Part shown: piece by piece, positions 44,101 through 55,650 of the stretch
Numbering within the stretch: position 1 is the first letter of the stretch
Layout: each line of letters begins with the position of its first letter
From: Artemisia argyi
Taxonomy: Eukaryota; Streptophyta; Magnoliopsida; Asterales; Asteraceae
Direction of reading: 5' to 3'
Assembly (NCBI GenBank): GCA_030686995.1
Contig: CM060697.1
Location: 105,151,272-105,215,271, forward strand
DNA length: 64,000 nucleotides
Notes under the pieces: generated by a model
Database searches by the model: none
Seen by the model: only the letters and a program-made list of their open reading frames with translations
Told to the model about the DNA's origin: nothing
Translations under genes and position numbers: made by a program

Positions 44101-45036
44101 TTTTCTCCAACTAAACGCACCCTTAATATTTTACAAAATTGTAATAAATGAACAATCCAAGTTTGTACATGCTAATAGATAGTTATTTAGGAAATTTCGT
44201 TTAATTCATTGGGTATAAAGGTCAGAAGAAATTATTCAAAAAGCAGTGGGTCAATCCAATTTGACCCAATTGAACCGTTTTTAAAAGAGCTTGTTATTTC
44301 CTGGAACCGGTTTTAATCACACAACCAACCCATATTTCCACCTCGAGTCGAAAAAGAATTGAGTTTACCATTGAAATATTTTAGAGCTCAGTTGTATCTT
44401 TGAGCCAGCCACTTGCCTAACAAGTGTTTAACACGATAACCATTATGATTGCTTAAACTTTTGACCAGCTTGGTACAAAAAGGATGTTTAGTAAAATTAT
44501 GAATTTATGATGGTTAACATTACATATTTGGTTGTATAAAAGTACAGTGATAAAAATTTACAACACATCTAATTTCTTATACGTAAAAATAGGAAAATAT
44601 ACTGTGTGCAACTATTACAGCGACATGAAGTTCTGTTCTCACTTTTTATCCACAATAGAACCACACATACTATTTAGAAAAGCATCAATCAGGTGTTGTT
44701 TCCCAGGTATTACTTTTATTTGGGACGATATACTTATACAGGTGTACACTCTAGAGGGTAGGCATAACCGGTTGAAATTGCTATGATTGCAAAATCATTC
44801 CAGCATTTCATGATAAATTTTACCAGTTACTCTTTTTCTGGCCATTTATGCTAGATTCGATGAGCTGATATTTTTGTGTTGTGGGATGCAAACAGTTTTT
44901 CAGGAGGTTCCATTCTGCATATCTAGACGCTGTCTCGAACCCATTTCATGTACCTGGTAAAAAGATAACCTCCAAGACGTTTGCTGAGAGGGTCAGTACT
45001 ATTGTTAAGTCGGTTAGCTTCCATACAACTGGTTGA
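41102..45036 (+). CDS. TRAPPC2L: TRAPP complex subunit 2-like protein (sedlin-like longin fold), 5 exons
   Basis: Exons 41102-41134, 41214-41310, 43171-43249, 43406-43487 and 44896-45036 join in phase at GT-AG sites to a 143-residue protein. It opens MIVCIAVVGHQNNPLYIQSF, followed by DALKLHHIVHCSLDVVDERV, GPMLNETFLGLLYPTENYKV, YGYLTNTKVKFILVTTD and FFRRFHSAYLDAVSNPFHVP, ending STIVKSVSFHTTG. This is the sedlin/longin-like fold across the usual length of about 140 residues. TRAPP subunits tether ER-to-Golgi and Golgi vesicles and act with Rab GTPases in the cytosol and on membranes. Intron 2 is 1.86 kb and intron 4 is 1.4 kb, the latter carrying a Tourist MITE. The DUF1279 gene upstream on the other strand recalls an Arabidopsis chromosome 2 neighbour pair (from memory). 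Confidence 0.92.
43786..44122. mobile_element. Tourist-type MITE (PIF/Harbinger), TTA duplication
   Basis: Ends GGTTGCATTTAGTTGG and CCAACTAAACGCACCC are inverted repeats, flanked by TTA on both sides (43783-43785 and 44123-44125). The 337-bp body has no ORF. It sits in intron 4 of the TRAPPC2L-like gene, away from the splice sites. Confidence 0.85.
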
Positions 45037-45650
45037 AAGGCTTCATCTTTACAAAATTTGAACGTGTTGTGTTTCAAGATCATTTTATATCTAAGCTGCA
45101 TTGTTAGAATCGTATCAAGTCTGGCTTTAATTGTTCTTATGCTAGTTAATGTAGCTTGACTTTTGAGTACTGAATTTTCTTTACAATTTAATCTGTATTG
45201 GTTCTCTATATGAGATGTTATATGCTTTCCTGTTGTGTATTGAAGCTTAATTCCAGCTCCTAACTGATGTGCTGTGTCTTATTTCATTATACTAAAAACG
45301 ACATCTAGCACTGTCTGTGTTCATTAAATCTAAATTAATTCCTTCTCGAGTACTTAACAAAATTCTAACGATATCGACTAGTCAACCACTCATAAGTCAT
45401 AACTTAGGATTTAAATCACATGGAAGTTTTCAACTCATTTCAGGTAAATTCGATCCATTTTGCAGCTTATTTTAGGCATACCAAAATAAAACCATTTAGA
45501 ACATAATGTACCAGTTTGACCCGTAACTTCAAAGTTCTGGGTTTCAATTGGATCAAAATATTCGACCATAAGCAAGCATGCACCATAGTTTATAGAAGCT
45601 TAATAACACAAATTTTGTTGCATCCTAAAAGAAATAAACAATTAACGAGT

Positions 45651-45881
45651 TCAGTCAGCTTTTTGGTGATCTTTGTCGCCGTAGTTGCTATATTGTTTTT
45701 GGAAATCTGCGACTGCATTAGCAACGTCGCGTTTCTTGTCAAGATTCAGTTCTGAAGCCTTCATTATGTATGGTTTTGTTCTCTCCTTCACGACTCCCAT
45801 CACTGGAAGGTGTTTGCTTAGTAACCGTATGTATTTTGACTTTTTTAAAAGAGTTATAGCGTGATATCCCTTTTGGCTCAT
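45651..45881 (-). CDS. Possible last exon of an unrecognised minus-strand gene
   Basis: The frame ends ERTKPYIMKASELNLDKK, then RDVANAVADFQKQYSNYGDK before TGA. The hydrophilic, helix-like C-terminus looks coding. ACACCTTCCAG upstream (about 45806) could be a splice acceptor. It faces the 3' end of the TRAPPC2L-like gene at about 600 bp. No upstream exon was recognised within the window, so this could be a gene remnant. I do not recognise the family. Confidence 0.25.
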   Translation of the reverse strand: MSQKGYHAITLLKKSKYIRLLSKHLPVMGVVKERTKPYIMKASELNLDKKRDVANAVADFQKQYSNYGDKDHQKAD

Positions 45882-46032
45882 GAAAATTCCAACGCTTAGA
45901 CAAAATATATAGTTTTACACACACGATTAACGGTATCCAACATTTTAAACACCCGTAATTGTTAACAGTTAATGAAAAGAGTTGCACACAGCAAGTACAT
46001 ACTGTAAATGTGATGCATTTTACACTCAAATA

Positions 46033-46526
46033 CTAGGTCTCTACCCGTCCGATGGACGGTTTTCTTAATAGCTGCTTAAAATCGTAAAAATATGTTTCAA
46101 GATTCAATACATTCTAATTATAAGTTTATAACCGAATGCGCATACTTTGCGGTGTGTAGTATTAGAGGAGTCGTAAAAAAGAATGTGATGTTTGGTTACG
46201 TGTTTAAGATATCATATGTAATAAGGGTGAGCACATATGAAATCAATAAAAAATGGTTTGAGTTAAATTACATGTTAGAGTCGATGTTTGTAAAAAGATG
46301 TTCCAAATGGTTTGTTGGATAAATAAAACGACGTAATTTCTTGTTTTGTTTTGTTCATTGCTAGTTTCTTTAGAATAAATTATCATTAAAAAAAAATACT
46401 TTATGAATCCAAGTTTTTTAGTTACATCTTTTTCTTTTACATTTGGCTTCTGGAATGCTTAAGATTTGTAAATGATAACTTAAAACATGTGTTTTATAAA
46501 ATTAAGCGCTCGTATTACTATATAGA
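46033..46526 (-). mobile_element. Short non-autonomous Helitron
   Basis: On the minus strand the 5' end is TCTATATAGTAATACGAGCG preceded by A, and the 3' end is CTAG followed by T, giving the AT insertion site of Helitrons. A 3' hairpin CCGTCC-ATC-GGACGG lies at 46045-46059, 9-10 bases from the CTAG end. The 494-bp body has no Rep/helicase. Hairpin position and termini match plant Helitrons. Confidence 0.7.
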
Positions 46527-47739
46527 TATACATTACATAACGTCTCATTAAAACCCAACTGTAGTTGTTTCTGGATCGGCATACTCCTAAACAACATTTA
46601 TATAAAGGGATTTGCTAGAATGTGCCCACTGGGCAAAGGATATAAAGCATTAAAAATATTAAACTTTCCTTGCTAAATGTCACTCAATATTAATTAGCCT
46701 CTAATTGTTTGATTCTTCCCATTTTACCCTTGCCATTATTACACAATTCTAATATATCTATACTATATAATAAACCAGAATAATTTACAAGCCCTCTAAA
46801 GCATGCAATGCAATTAATTTGCTGATGTGTCTCGATTGTGATTGGTCAGTCATTTATTACGTACAACACACCATTGCATTCTTTTTTCAACACTTTTCAT
46901 CAAATGCGCTCATATTTTTGGTAAGTAATTAAATCATTCAAACCTCTTGCTAATCAATTACGGAGTAAATCATTAAAATTCTTAAACTTCTCAAACACTC
47001 TTCTCGATTCAAAAATTCAAATCACCGATTCAATACCACGCATACAAATCCTCTGATACATCAACAGATTCAATCACACAGCTTTTTTATGATTTCAATG
47101 TTGTCAAAACCGTAAACTTAGTAAGCATTGCATCTCTAAAAATTTTAATAGGTTTTCGATTTAAATCACATAGTACCGCTATTTTGATGTGATTTTTTTA
47201 ATAATCAATTTAAATTTAATTCGATTTAATTTATAATATATTTTATTTTGATCAAGTTTAATTCAATTGTATTGTAGCAAAACCCTAGAAAAAATCGGGG
47301 GAAAAATAATTGCATGAATTAGTTTAAATAATTTATGTATTATGCGGATTAAATTTGTGGGTGGTAATTTTAATTTGTGTACTATGTTATTTGGGTTTTT
47401 CAATTTGATACTTGATCTATACATTGTAAACATCTAAAGCTAGAAAATTTTAAATATGCAGTAAACTTTAGATCGATTGTTATGCTATTTCAACCAAATT
47501 GATTAGTTCTCCAGTTATTCTCCATCTCCTCCTTCACAGTTTCACATATTTAAATTAAGATCGAACATGTTTTTCTTTATTTTTTTAGATAATAACCAAT
47601 CATGGGTTGATTAAGCAATATATTCTCCTTGTTCATGTTCATCAGGTATCTTGATTATAAATAAATAATCTTAATATGCTATGTCATTCTTAATGTGCAG
47701 TGCATACACTGTAGTCAACCCCTTATTTTCTTGAAATTG

Positions 47740-47779
<40 letters not shown>

Positions 47780-49162
47780 AGTCAAATTTAAGCTGTTAAA
47801 TTTGATTATTTTCCCAATTTATTGCTTAGTTGAATTTCAATATTTTTAATAAAATCATTAGTAGTCCAGAAAGATGTAATTCATAATGCTTTCATCCCCC
47901 TTTTCTTACGTTTTGAGTAATCTAATTGCGTTTATCAATTAATATTTTCATCTCTATGATTGTGATTTGATTAGTTTAATTATTTTCCTAAAATCCTTTT
48001 TGGGCTTTGTATTGATTCAAGAATGCTATTTGCTTTGAACTGCGTACGAAAGAAGTGACATGGAAATAAAAAAGCCTATTTGATACACGAAAGGTAAATT
48101 CTTTGCTCCTTTGAATGTATTCAACTATGTCCAAAAATTTTTAAATATATATTTTAGTTTGCCTTTATGAAGTCACATAAGTGCTTTTTATAGCTTAATT
48201 ACCAGACTACTATACCAACTTTGGTAACACGGCCAAAAAAATAATTACCGAGAAAAGTTGTAAATTTCTTACTAATGGTTGTTCAGTTTATTAATCTAAC
48301 CTTATACATAAACATTGAACCCAATCATCAAATTGAAACACTTAAAATTATGCACAAAAACGCGGCGAGAATTCAATCATATACGAAGTAACATTTTCGT
48401 TGTTAATCAACACCCTATAACTTCACTAAAAAAGTACTGCCAACAATAAAGATTTATGCTATACAACTTCATACAAATAAAAACAAAAGAAGAAAATTAG
48501 CAATTGCAAAACCAATTTTTAATGCCCTCCACCTCCTGAACATCATTTTCAAACCAAACTCACACATAGTCATGCTTCTGCAAACACAACCATTTAATTA
48601 ATTGATAGTGGAATTAAATTCAAGTATGATACCTAGCATTTAGGATGATCGAATTGAACAAAAAATGATTTTGAATAATCACACACTTGAACCTAGCCAA
48701 AAACGAATAGGCATTTTCAGTTCATATGTATGTTTTGATATCTTATTCACATCAAAGTTATGACATTGTCATTTCATCATTTGCAAAATGTTCATATTTT
48801 GACGCATACACCTTAATTATCCCGTTTTACTAATTTCATGAACATTTCATCAAACATGTGGTTCGCACAGATATTGAGTTTAGTTACAACTCTTAAAACA
48901 AATCAATCTTAAATGCAATCAATAAAAGTGAAAAGAATTTCATCCAAATAACATATAATTTGGACTAACATCATAATATTTAATAACGTAATTAATGATA
49001 AATAAACTTTATTTATCATATATACTTAAGCACATAAAGAAAAAGAAATTTGGCAATAATTAATAAAACATGAAAATCCCTTCACAGTTCACACATTTTC
49101 AACAGAAGATGAACTGGCCGCCGGCGAAGCGCCAAGACATTTCATCGCCAAGACACAGTGCA
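46527..49162. other. Intergenic DNA, no gene seen
   Basis: AT-rich. TCTATACTATATAATAAACC at 46757 resembles another Helitron 5' terminus in + orientation, but no matching CTAG/hairpin end was found. A poly(A) tract of about 38 bases lies at 47740-47776. No ORF with a domain. Confidence 0.5.
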
Positions 49163-49357
49163 TTAGTTTCTTGCACCACTTTTTGAGGGGTCCGCAATTA
49201 TTATCGCCGCAACGATGACTCCTACGGCTTCGATTACTTCTTTCAGAACTCCATGGTCTTGGTGGCTGCCGCCGTTGAAGTTATAATTATTGATCGTTTG
49301 GTTTATTGCGTTATTGGTCGAGTTGTGGGAATCGTTGGTAATAATAGTGAAATTCAT
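49163..49357 (-). CDS. Small hypothetical protein, 64 residues
   Basis: ATG at 49357, stop at 49163. Asn/Thr-rich N-terminal half (NSTNNAINQTINNYNF) followed by a hydrophobic stretch (EVIEAVGVIVAAIIIADPSK). GC content is higher than in the flanks, which favours coding. No family is recognised. Its start is immediately inside one copy of a 40-bp tandem duplication, and a hAT element lies 40 bp upstream of the ATG. Confidence 0.3.
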   Translation of the reverse strand: MNFTIITNDSHNSTNNAINQTINNYNFNGGSHQDHGVLKEVIEAVGVIVAAIIIADPSKSGARN

Positions 49358-49397
49358 GGTTGTTTGGTTGTGGAGGCCGGATGGATATCAAACTAAT
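49358..49397. repeat. 40-bp direct repeat, copy 1 (copy 2 at 50221-50260)
   Basis: GGTTGTTTGGTTGTGGAGGC and CGGATGGATATCAAACTAA occur at both positions, identical except for the last base. Removing the hAT element and one TSD makes the two copies exactly adjacent, so the tandem duplication predates the hAT insertion. Confidence 0.85.
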
Positions 49398-50212
49398 CAG
49401 GGGCGGAGGGAGGGGGTGGCTAGTGGGTGCTAGGCCCCCTCCAATAAGCCCAATAATTGTATTAATATACCATTGTTTAGCCCATAATTTAATATTTAAT
49501 ATACCACTAGCATTTTTCAACTAGCGACTTTTCTATCATGAAAGAAAAAGAAAACAACCGACATGAAATATCTCCTATCTAAGTGGCCAATGAACCGAAA
49601 ATATGAAATGAGACATTTTTGACAATATTTTTTTGTTGTTAATCTAAAAAATTTAATGGACTTGTCAACAACTAGTTATATCACAAATTTTGGATATCCG
49701 AAATTTTCGATGATGGTTTTTTGTTAGACATTATATTTTTTATCTAAGTTTTTTGTAATTAGGATATTCGAAATTTCAGATTACACTTTTATGTATCTGA
49801 ATATCCAGATATCTATAATTTTTGGAAAACTTTTATGTGACTTCCAAAACTGTCATTTCATAAAAACTTTTTAGTAAATTATGATCAAGTTTTCGGATAT
49901 CCGAATACGTATATTTTTTGAACACCCGAAACCTAAATCAAGAAATCTTAAAAAGTTTCAGCTTTGTTGCTCTCTCCTAGTTATATACTCAAAAGCATCA
50001 AAATAGATTAAAAAAATGACCTTATTTTGAGTTTACTATACTTTTTATCCACTAAATATGTTAGAAAAAATTAGGTTTAGTAATGCATTCGTAAGTTTTT
50101 ATGATAGTTTATTTGTATAAACTAAAGTTGGAAACCATTTTTAAACTTTTATTTTTCCGGTTTATATAATGAACTTCAGCCCCCTTAACTACAAATCCTG
50201 GCTCCGCCCCTG
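49398..50212. mobile_element. hAT-type non-autonomous element, 815 bp
   Basis: Ends CAGGGGCGGAG and CTCCGCCCCTG are perfect inverted repeats, flanked by a perfect 8-bp duplication AAACTAAT (49390-49397 and 50213-50220). No transposase. The insertion split a 40-bp tandem duplication of host DNA. Confidence 0.92.
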
Positions 50213-50282
50213 AAACTAATGGTTGTTTGGTTGTGGAGGCCGGATGGATATCAAACTAACACACACGTGTCTGAGCCAGCTG

Positions 50283-50284
<2 letters not shown>

Positions 50285-50342
<58 letters not shown>
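50285..50342. repeat. (TA)n microsatellite
   Basis: About 55 bases of perfect TA repeat. Confidence 0.95.
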
Positions 50343-50584
50343 AATAAAATCTGTAAAAATGCTCGGTGTTTTGAGGTGAGCATGGAGTCGTTTGGCGGTG
50401 AGTCTGGTAGGAGTATGGAAAATTCATCTCCTCTGGGCTCGTAACAATAACAATCGGGGGTGAGTCTGGGGTGGTTTTGGGTGTTTATGTTTGGTGTTTT
50501 GGGGTGAGTCTGGGGTGGTTTTTGGTATTATAGCCTCTCAAGGATGAAGGAATCCATTTTCTTTTTTTAACTAAAAAGCAAATA

Positions 50585-50854
50585 CTCCATTTCCCAAAAT
50601 AATAGTCCACTTTTCTTTTTTGGGACGTCCTAATTTAATTGTCCACTACTAAATATAGATAGGGAAGTTTGATTGAGTTTACCATATTATCCTTATTTGA
50701 AATTATTATTACAAACTTTAAAGAAGAAGTTAATTAATTATTTAAGGGTAAATTGTCATTCTGACAAAAGTAAGAGAGAAAAAGCAGTAATAATTATGTT
50801 TTTCTTAAACTGTATGTTTTTTGTCGGGGGACAATAATTTTAGGACGGAGGGAG
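50585..50854. mobile_element. Stowaway-type MITE, TA duplication
   Basis: Right end GGACGGAGGGAG followed by TA is the canonical Stowaway (Tc1/mariner) terminus; the left end, after TA, is CTCCATTTCCCAAAATAATA, a diverged complement. CAAAATAATAGTCCAC and GGGGACAATAATTTTAGG pair inward. 270 bp, non-coding. Confidence 0.75.
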
Positions 50855-50869
50855 TATTCCATAAAAAAA

Positions 50870-51084
50870 TGTCTCGTGTCTTTCGGATCGGGTCAATCGA
50901 TTTCAAAATTATATTCGGGTCAATTGGGTCAACTCGAATTGACCCGAGTTCTAAACAAGGCCGGGTTCGGGTATGTTTATTTTAGCCTTGACCCGAACCC
51001 GACCAGCTCGAGTCAATTAACACTAAATATATTGAAGTAAAAAGGACCTAGACCCGAACCAGAATTGACTCAGCAGTTCAAACC
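50870..51084. repeat. GGGTCAA / GACCCGA subterminal-type repeats
   Basis: GGGTCAATTGGGTCAACTCG, TTGACCCGAGTT, GGCCGGGTTCGGG and TTGACCCGAACCCGACC cluster here, typical of hAT-like ends. GGGTCAACTC recurs at 53375, just right of the LTR element, so that element may have inserted within this repeat. Confidence 0.5.
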
Positions 51085-53374
51085 AACTGTCTCAGCAGTT
51101 CTTTGGTTTTCTAATTCCCGGGCAAATCTAACAAACTTTTCTCCTCCTGTTTGCGGGGCGAATTAAACCAACTATCACAACAGTTCTTTGGTCTTATAAT
51201 TTCCGGGCAAACTACTAGTTCATCATCTTCGAACCAACAAGAACACAAAACCGTGTTTTTCTTCTTCCTTGTACAAACTGAACACCCCCTGATCTTAAAC
51301 TAATTTCTTCACTAATACTCTTCAATTCAGCCATCTTCCCCTTTTTGAACCAAACATCCATCTTAACTTTTTCACCAATTTTTCTCTGAAATCTTCACAA
51401 ATTTCCGCCATAATCCTCTGATGATGATCGACCATCTCATATTGAATCAGATTCTATACCGAATTCTGATAAAAACAAAATAACTTCCTGGGTTGAATGA
51501 CGAAAACGTGTGGAACAGATAAAAAGGTTGATTCTTTTCTTGGATCCTAGATTGCAACAATGATTTTTGATCTTCTTCGAACCTTCGGCTCTGATGCCAT
51601 GTTGGGAATTCACAGGTTCTATATTCCCATAAACTTCAATATATCAAACAACCATCATTCAATAAACAAGATCAGTGGGTAGAACCCTTTATATAAATCT
51701 GATATAAAAACGAAAAGGGATACTTGTTGTTTACAGAATCCTACACATATATATACTACATGAAACGTTACCATTGTGGTAGTTATACCGTTTCAACAAA
51801 AGTAAACGACATAACCTAAATAACCGTTATATCCCTAACAACCTAAACGGCCCATATTGACCCATTATCGACCCAGCCCATATCCTGATGTTTACAGGCT
51901 TTACAAATTAATTACATATAATAAACACTAACTATCCTAGACTTTGCTTCTATAACATTAATGGTCCAACATTCACCCCCTAATGTTATAGACAGCAATG
52001 AGTCTTCTTCAATCTTCTTGTTGTCTTTATTAGAAACACCAAACGACATTGGTGTTCCTGTCTTCTCTGATATGGTTATCCAAGATTACTTCAAAAATGC
52101 TCTAACTTCTTCACTGCCGAATGACAGCCTTCTTTCTCTTCATTCCTTCTTTGACGAATCCCCAGACATGTTTCTTTTCTTCTTCCTACCAATCTTAACA
52201 ATCTGACTTCGTATTCCACTGGTTTCGGATCGATTTTGATTTCAACTTTACTAGTATCGGATCAAATCGATATCAACCTTTAACTATGACTAATTTGATA
52301 TCAACTCTAATAGTTTCGGATCAAATTTAATCAATTTTCTTGCAATAACAGTATATGGGTTTTTCGGTCACAAAGTGAATCAAAACCAACTGTTACTTCC
52401 AAGAACAACAATAATAATCCAAGAACAACAACTTGTTCTTTTTTCACTGGACAAAACTTTCTTTCTTGTTTGCGGGGCGAATCAAATCAACTGTCTCAGC
52501 AGTTCTTTGGTTTTCTAATTCCCGGGCAAATCTAACAAACTTTTCTCCTCCTATTTGAGGGGTGAATTAAACCAACTGTCACAGCAGTTCTTTAGTCTTA
52601 TAATTCCCGGGCAAACTACTGGTTCATCATCTTCGAACCAACAAGAACACAAAACCGTGTTCTTCTTCTTCCTTGTACAAACTGAACACCCCCTGATCTT
52701 AAACTAATTTCTTCACTAATACTCTTCAATTCAGCCATCTTCCCTTTTTTGAACCAAACATCCATCTTAACTTTTTCACCAATTTTTCTCTGAAATCTTC
52801 ACAAATTCCACCATAATCCTCTGATGATGATCGACCATCTCATATTGAATCAGATTCTATACCGAATTCTGATAAAAACAAAATAACTTCCTGGGTTGAA
52901 TGAAGAAAACGTGTGGAACAGATAAAAAGGTTGATTCTTTTCTTGGATCCTAGATTGCAACAATGATTTTTGATCTTCTTCGAACCTTCGGCTCTGATGC
53001 CATGTTGGGAATTCACAGGTTCTATATTCCCATAAACTTCAATATATCAAACAACCATCATTCAATAAACAAGATCAGTGGGTAGAACCCTTTATATAAA
53101 TCTGATATAAAAACGAAAAGGGATACTTGTTGTTTACAGAATCCTACACATATATATACTACATGAAACGTTGCCATTGTGGCAGTTATACCGTTTCAAC
53201 AAAAGTAAACGACATAACCTAAATAACCGTTATATCCCTAACAACCTAAACGACCCATATTGACCCATTATCGACCCAGCCCATATCCTAATGTTTACAG
53301 GCTTTACAAATTAATTGCATATAATATACATTAACTATCCTAGACTTTGCTTCTATAACATTAATGGTCCAACA
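51085..53374 (-). mobile_element. Small (TRIM-like) LTR element in tandem LTR-interior-LTR-interior form
   Basis: Read on the minus strand: LTR 53374-53003, primer site TGGCATCAGAGCC (53002-52990, one change from the tRNA-Met type), 1031-bp interior, purine tract TTAGGGGGTGAA (about 51983-51972), LTR 51971-51600, then a second primer site and about 515 bp of a second interior copy to 51085. Both LTRs are 372 bp, TGTTGGACCATT...TTCCCAACA, with about seven differences. No gag or pol fits the 1-kb interior. The extra partial interior indicates unequal recombination between elements. No target duplication is visible because the left end is truncated. Confidence 0.88.
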
Positions 53375-53754
53375 GGGTCAACTCAAATGACACCCATTGG
53401 TAGTAATTAAAGACAAAAGTTACACAATATACCCTTTCTATATTTTCAGTTTTTCATATAGTGTTGAAATGCTTTGTTATGAGTTAACAAAATAGACATG
53501 GTTTTAAAATAAGTTTATACTCATTAATTACGTTATCATACTTATCCATTGATGATAGTATATTTTATCAAGAAGCCTGCCTAGCTATGAAACCTTATTA
53601 CTGTAATATTTTATGTAAATAAAAGAAGAGTTAATTGAACGTGTTGCTGATTTAACTTCAATTATTATACAATACATTAATTTAAGGAATCTGTTGTATA
53701 AATAAGTGGTTGTGTACTCTTTTTGTTTGGTTATATAATATAGATGTTCCTTGG

Positions 53755-54295
53755 CAATGAGGCGGGTTTGGAGCGGGGCGGCTATTCCCATCCTCAAACC
53801 CGATTACAAAAGTCATCTCTAAACCCGCCCCAATCCCAATTGAGGATCTTATCGGGGCGCCCCATTAGGGCGAAATGCTCCCCTAAACCCGCCTCATTTC
53901 CCATTGGAATCTTATCGGGTTGTTTTTTTTAGCGTGATGCTCCATCATACTCGTGTCGTTCCCCGTTTACTTTTATTATTACATTATTAACAATATGATT
54001 TTATGGAATAACTTGAAGAATCAAGAACCCATTTATAATAAATTAAGCATTGAAATAATTCACAACTTTTTATAATATTACGACACAAAACAAGCTTCTA
54101 TCATCACATTTGAAATATTAAAAAGATAAAAACTAACAATAATTAGAGAATTATATTTTTAGCAAGTAAATAATAACACGATATTTTATGTATATACATA
54201 TATGGATATGTATAAATATATTTCGGGGCGGGGATGGTGTGCCCTGTCCCCGCCCTAAACCCGATAAGAATCCCCGTTAAGGCTTCGAAACCAGC
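53755..54295. mobile_element. Probable hAT-like MITE with GGGGCGGG repeats
   Basis: GGCGGGTTTGGAGCGGGGCG at the left and CCCCGCCCTAAACCCG at the right form an imperfect inverted pair about 500 bp apart, around an AT-rich middle. ORFs here are translations of the GC-rich repeats. Ends and TSD not resolved. Confidence 0.45.
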
Positions 54296-54639
54296 CCCAA
54301 AACCTCAGACAAAGATTGACACAAGGCTGATGATATCTGGTGGCCGTCGAAGGTGTTTACAGGGGGACTTTGGAAGGTTCTTATATACGAATTTGCTTCA
54401 TTATGCTTTTACTCATATATAAAAGGCTACTAGTAATTTGAAATGGCTATATAGTGGGACTTTGGAAGGCTAATACATGTTATTTTACACAAGTAACTAC
54501 AGAATCCAGTTTCAACAGCCCAAAGTCGCGGTCTTACTTTCAGCGTTCTACTCTCCCCCTAAATAAGTAAGGCCCCGTTAGCCTGGTCGAAGACGAGGAT
54601 AAGGAATAAAAGTACTAAGCAGTTTCAAAAAGATACCAA

Positions 54640-54735
54640 AAAAACATGCCCGCCCGCAACAACGGAACAAATTATGACTCACATAAAACGGCAATAAAAC
54701 AATGCAAAAAAACATGTCCGCCCGCAACGCGGCAG
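54640..54735. repeat. Short tandem duplication
   Basis: AAAAAAACATGCCCGCCCGCAAC at 54640 recurs as AAAAACATGTCCGCCCGCAAC at 54709 with diverged sequence between. Non-coding. Confidence 0.6.
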
Positions 54736-54868
54736 CCAGCGCCAATCTCATTAATTATATGTCATGTGTATATGCATGTATAGTAGAGTTTTAAATTTAG
54801 TTAGGTAATCCTATATGAAATATAATTGTCAGATGTAATAAATATTTTTCCTTTTCAATGTTCTTTAG

Positions 54869-55563
<695 letters not shown>

Positions 55564-55650
55564 TTAATCCAAGAAGGTGGTTGCTAGGTCACCTATTATA
55601 TGACTAATTAATCCAAGAAGGTGGTTGCTAGGTCACCTATTATATGGACG
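55564..55650. repeat. 44-bp tandem duplication downstream of CCoAOMT fragment
   Basis: TTAATCCAAGAAGGTGGTTG followed by CTAGGTCACCTATTATATG occurs at 55564 and 55608 almost unchanged. Confidence 0.85.

Noticed and set aside
44532..44786. 84-codon ORF inside TRAPPC2L intron 4
   Set aside because: No domain; the flanking exons splice cleanly around it.
46757..46780. Second Helitron 5' end on the + strand
   Set aside because: TCTATACTATATAATAAA fits, but no matching hairpin-CTAG end was found downstream, so it is not listed as an element.
51961..52206. 81-codon ORF as a host gene
   Set aside because: It lies in the interior of the small LTR element, antisense to it, and starts in the LTR.
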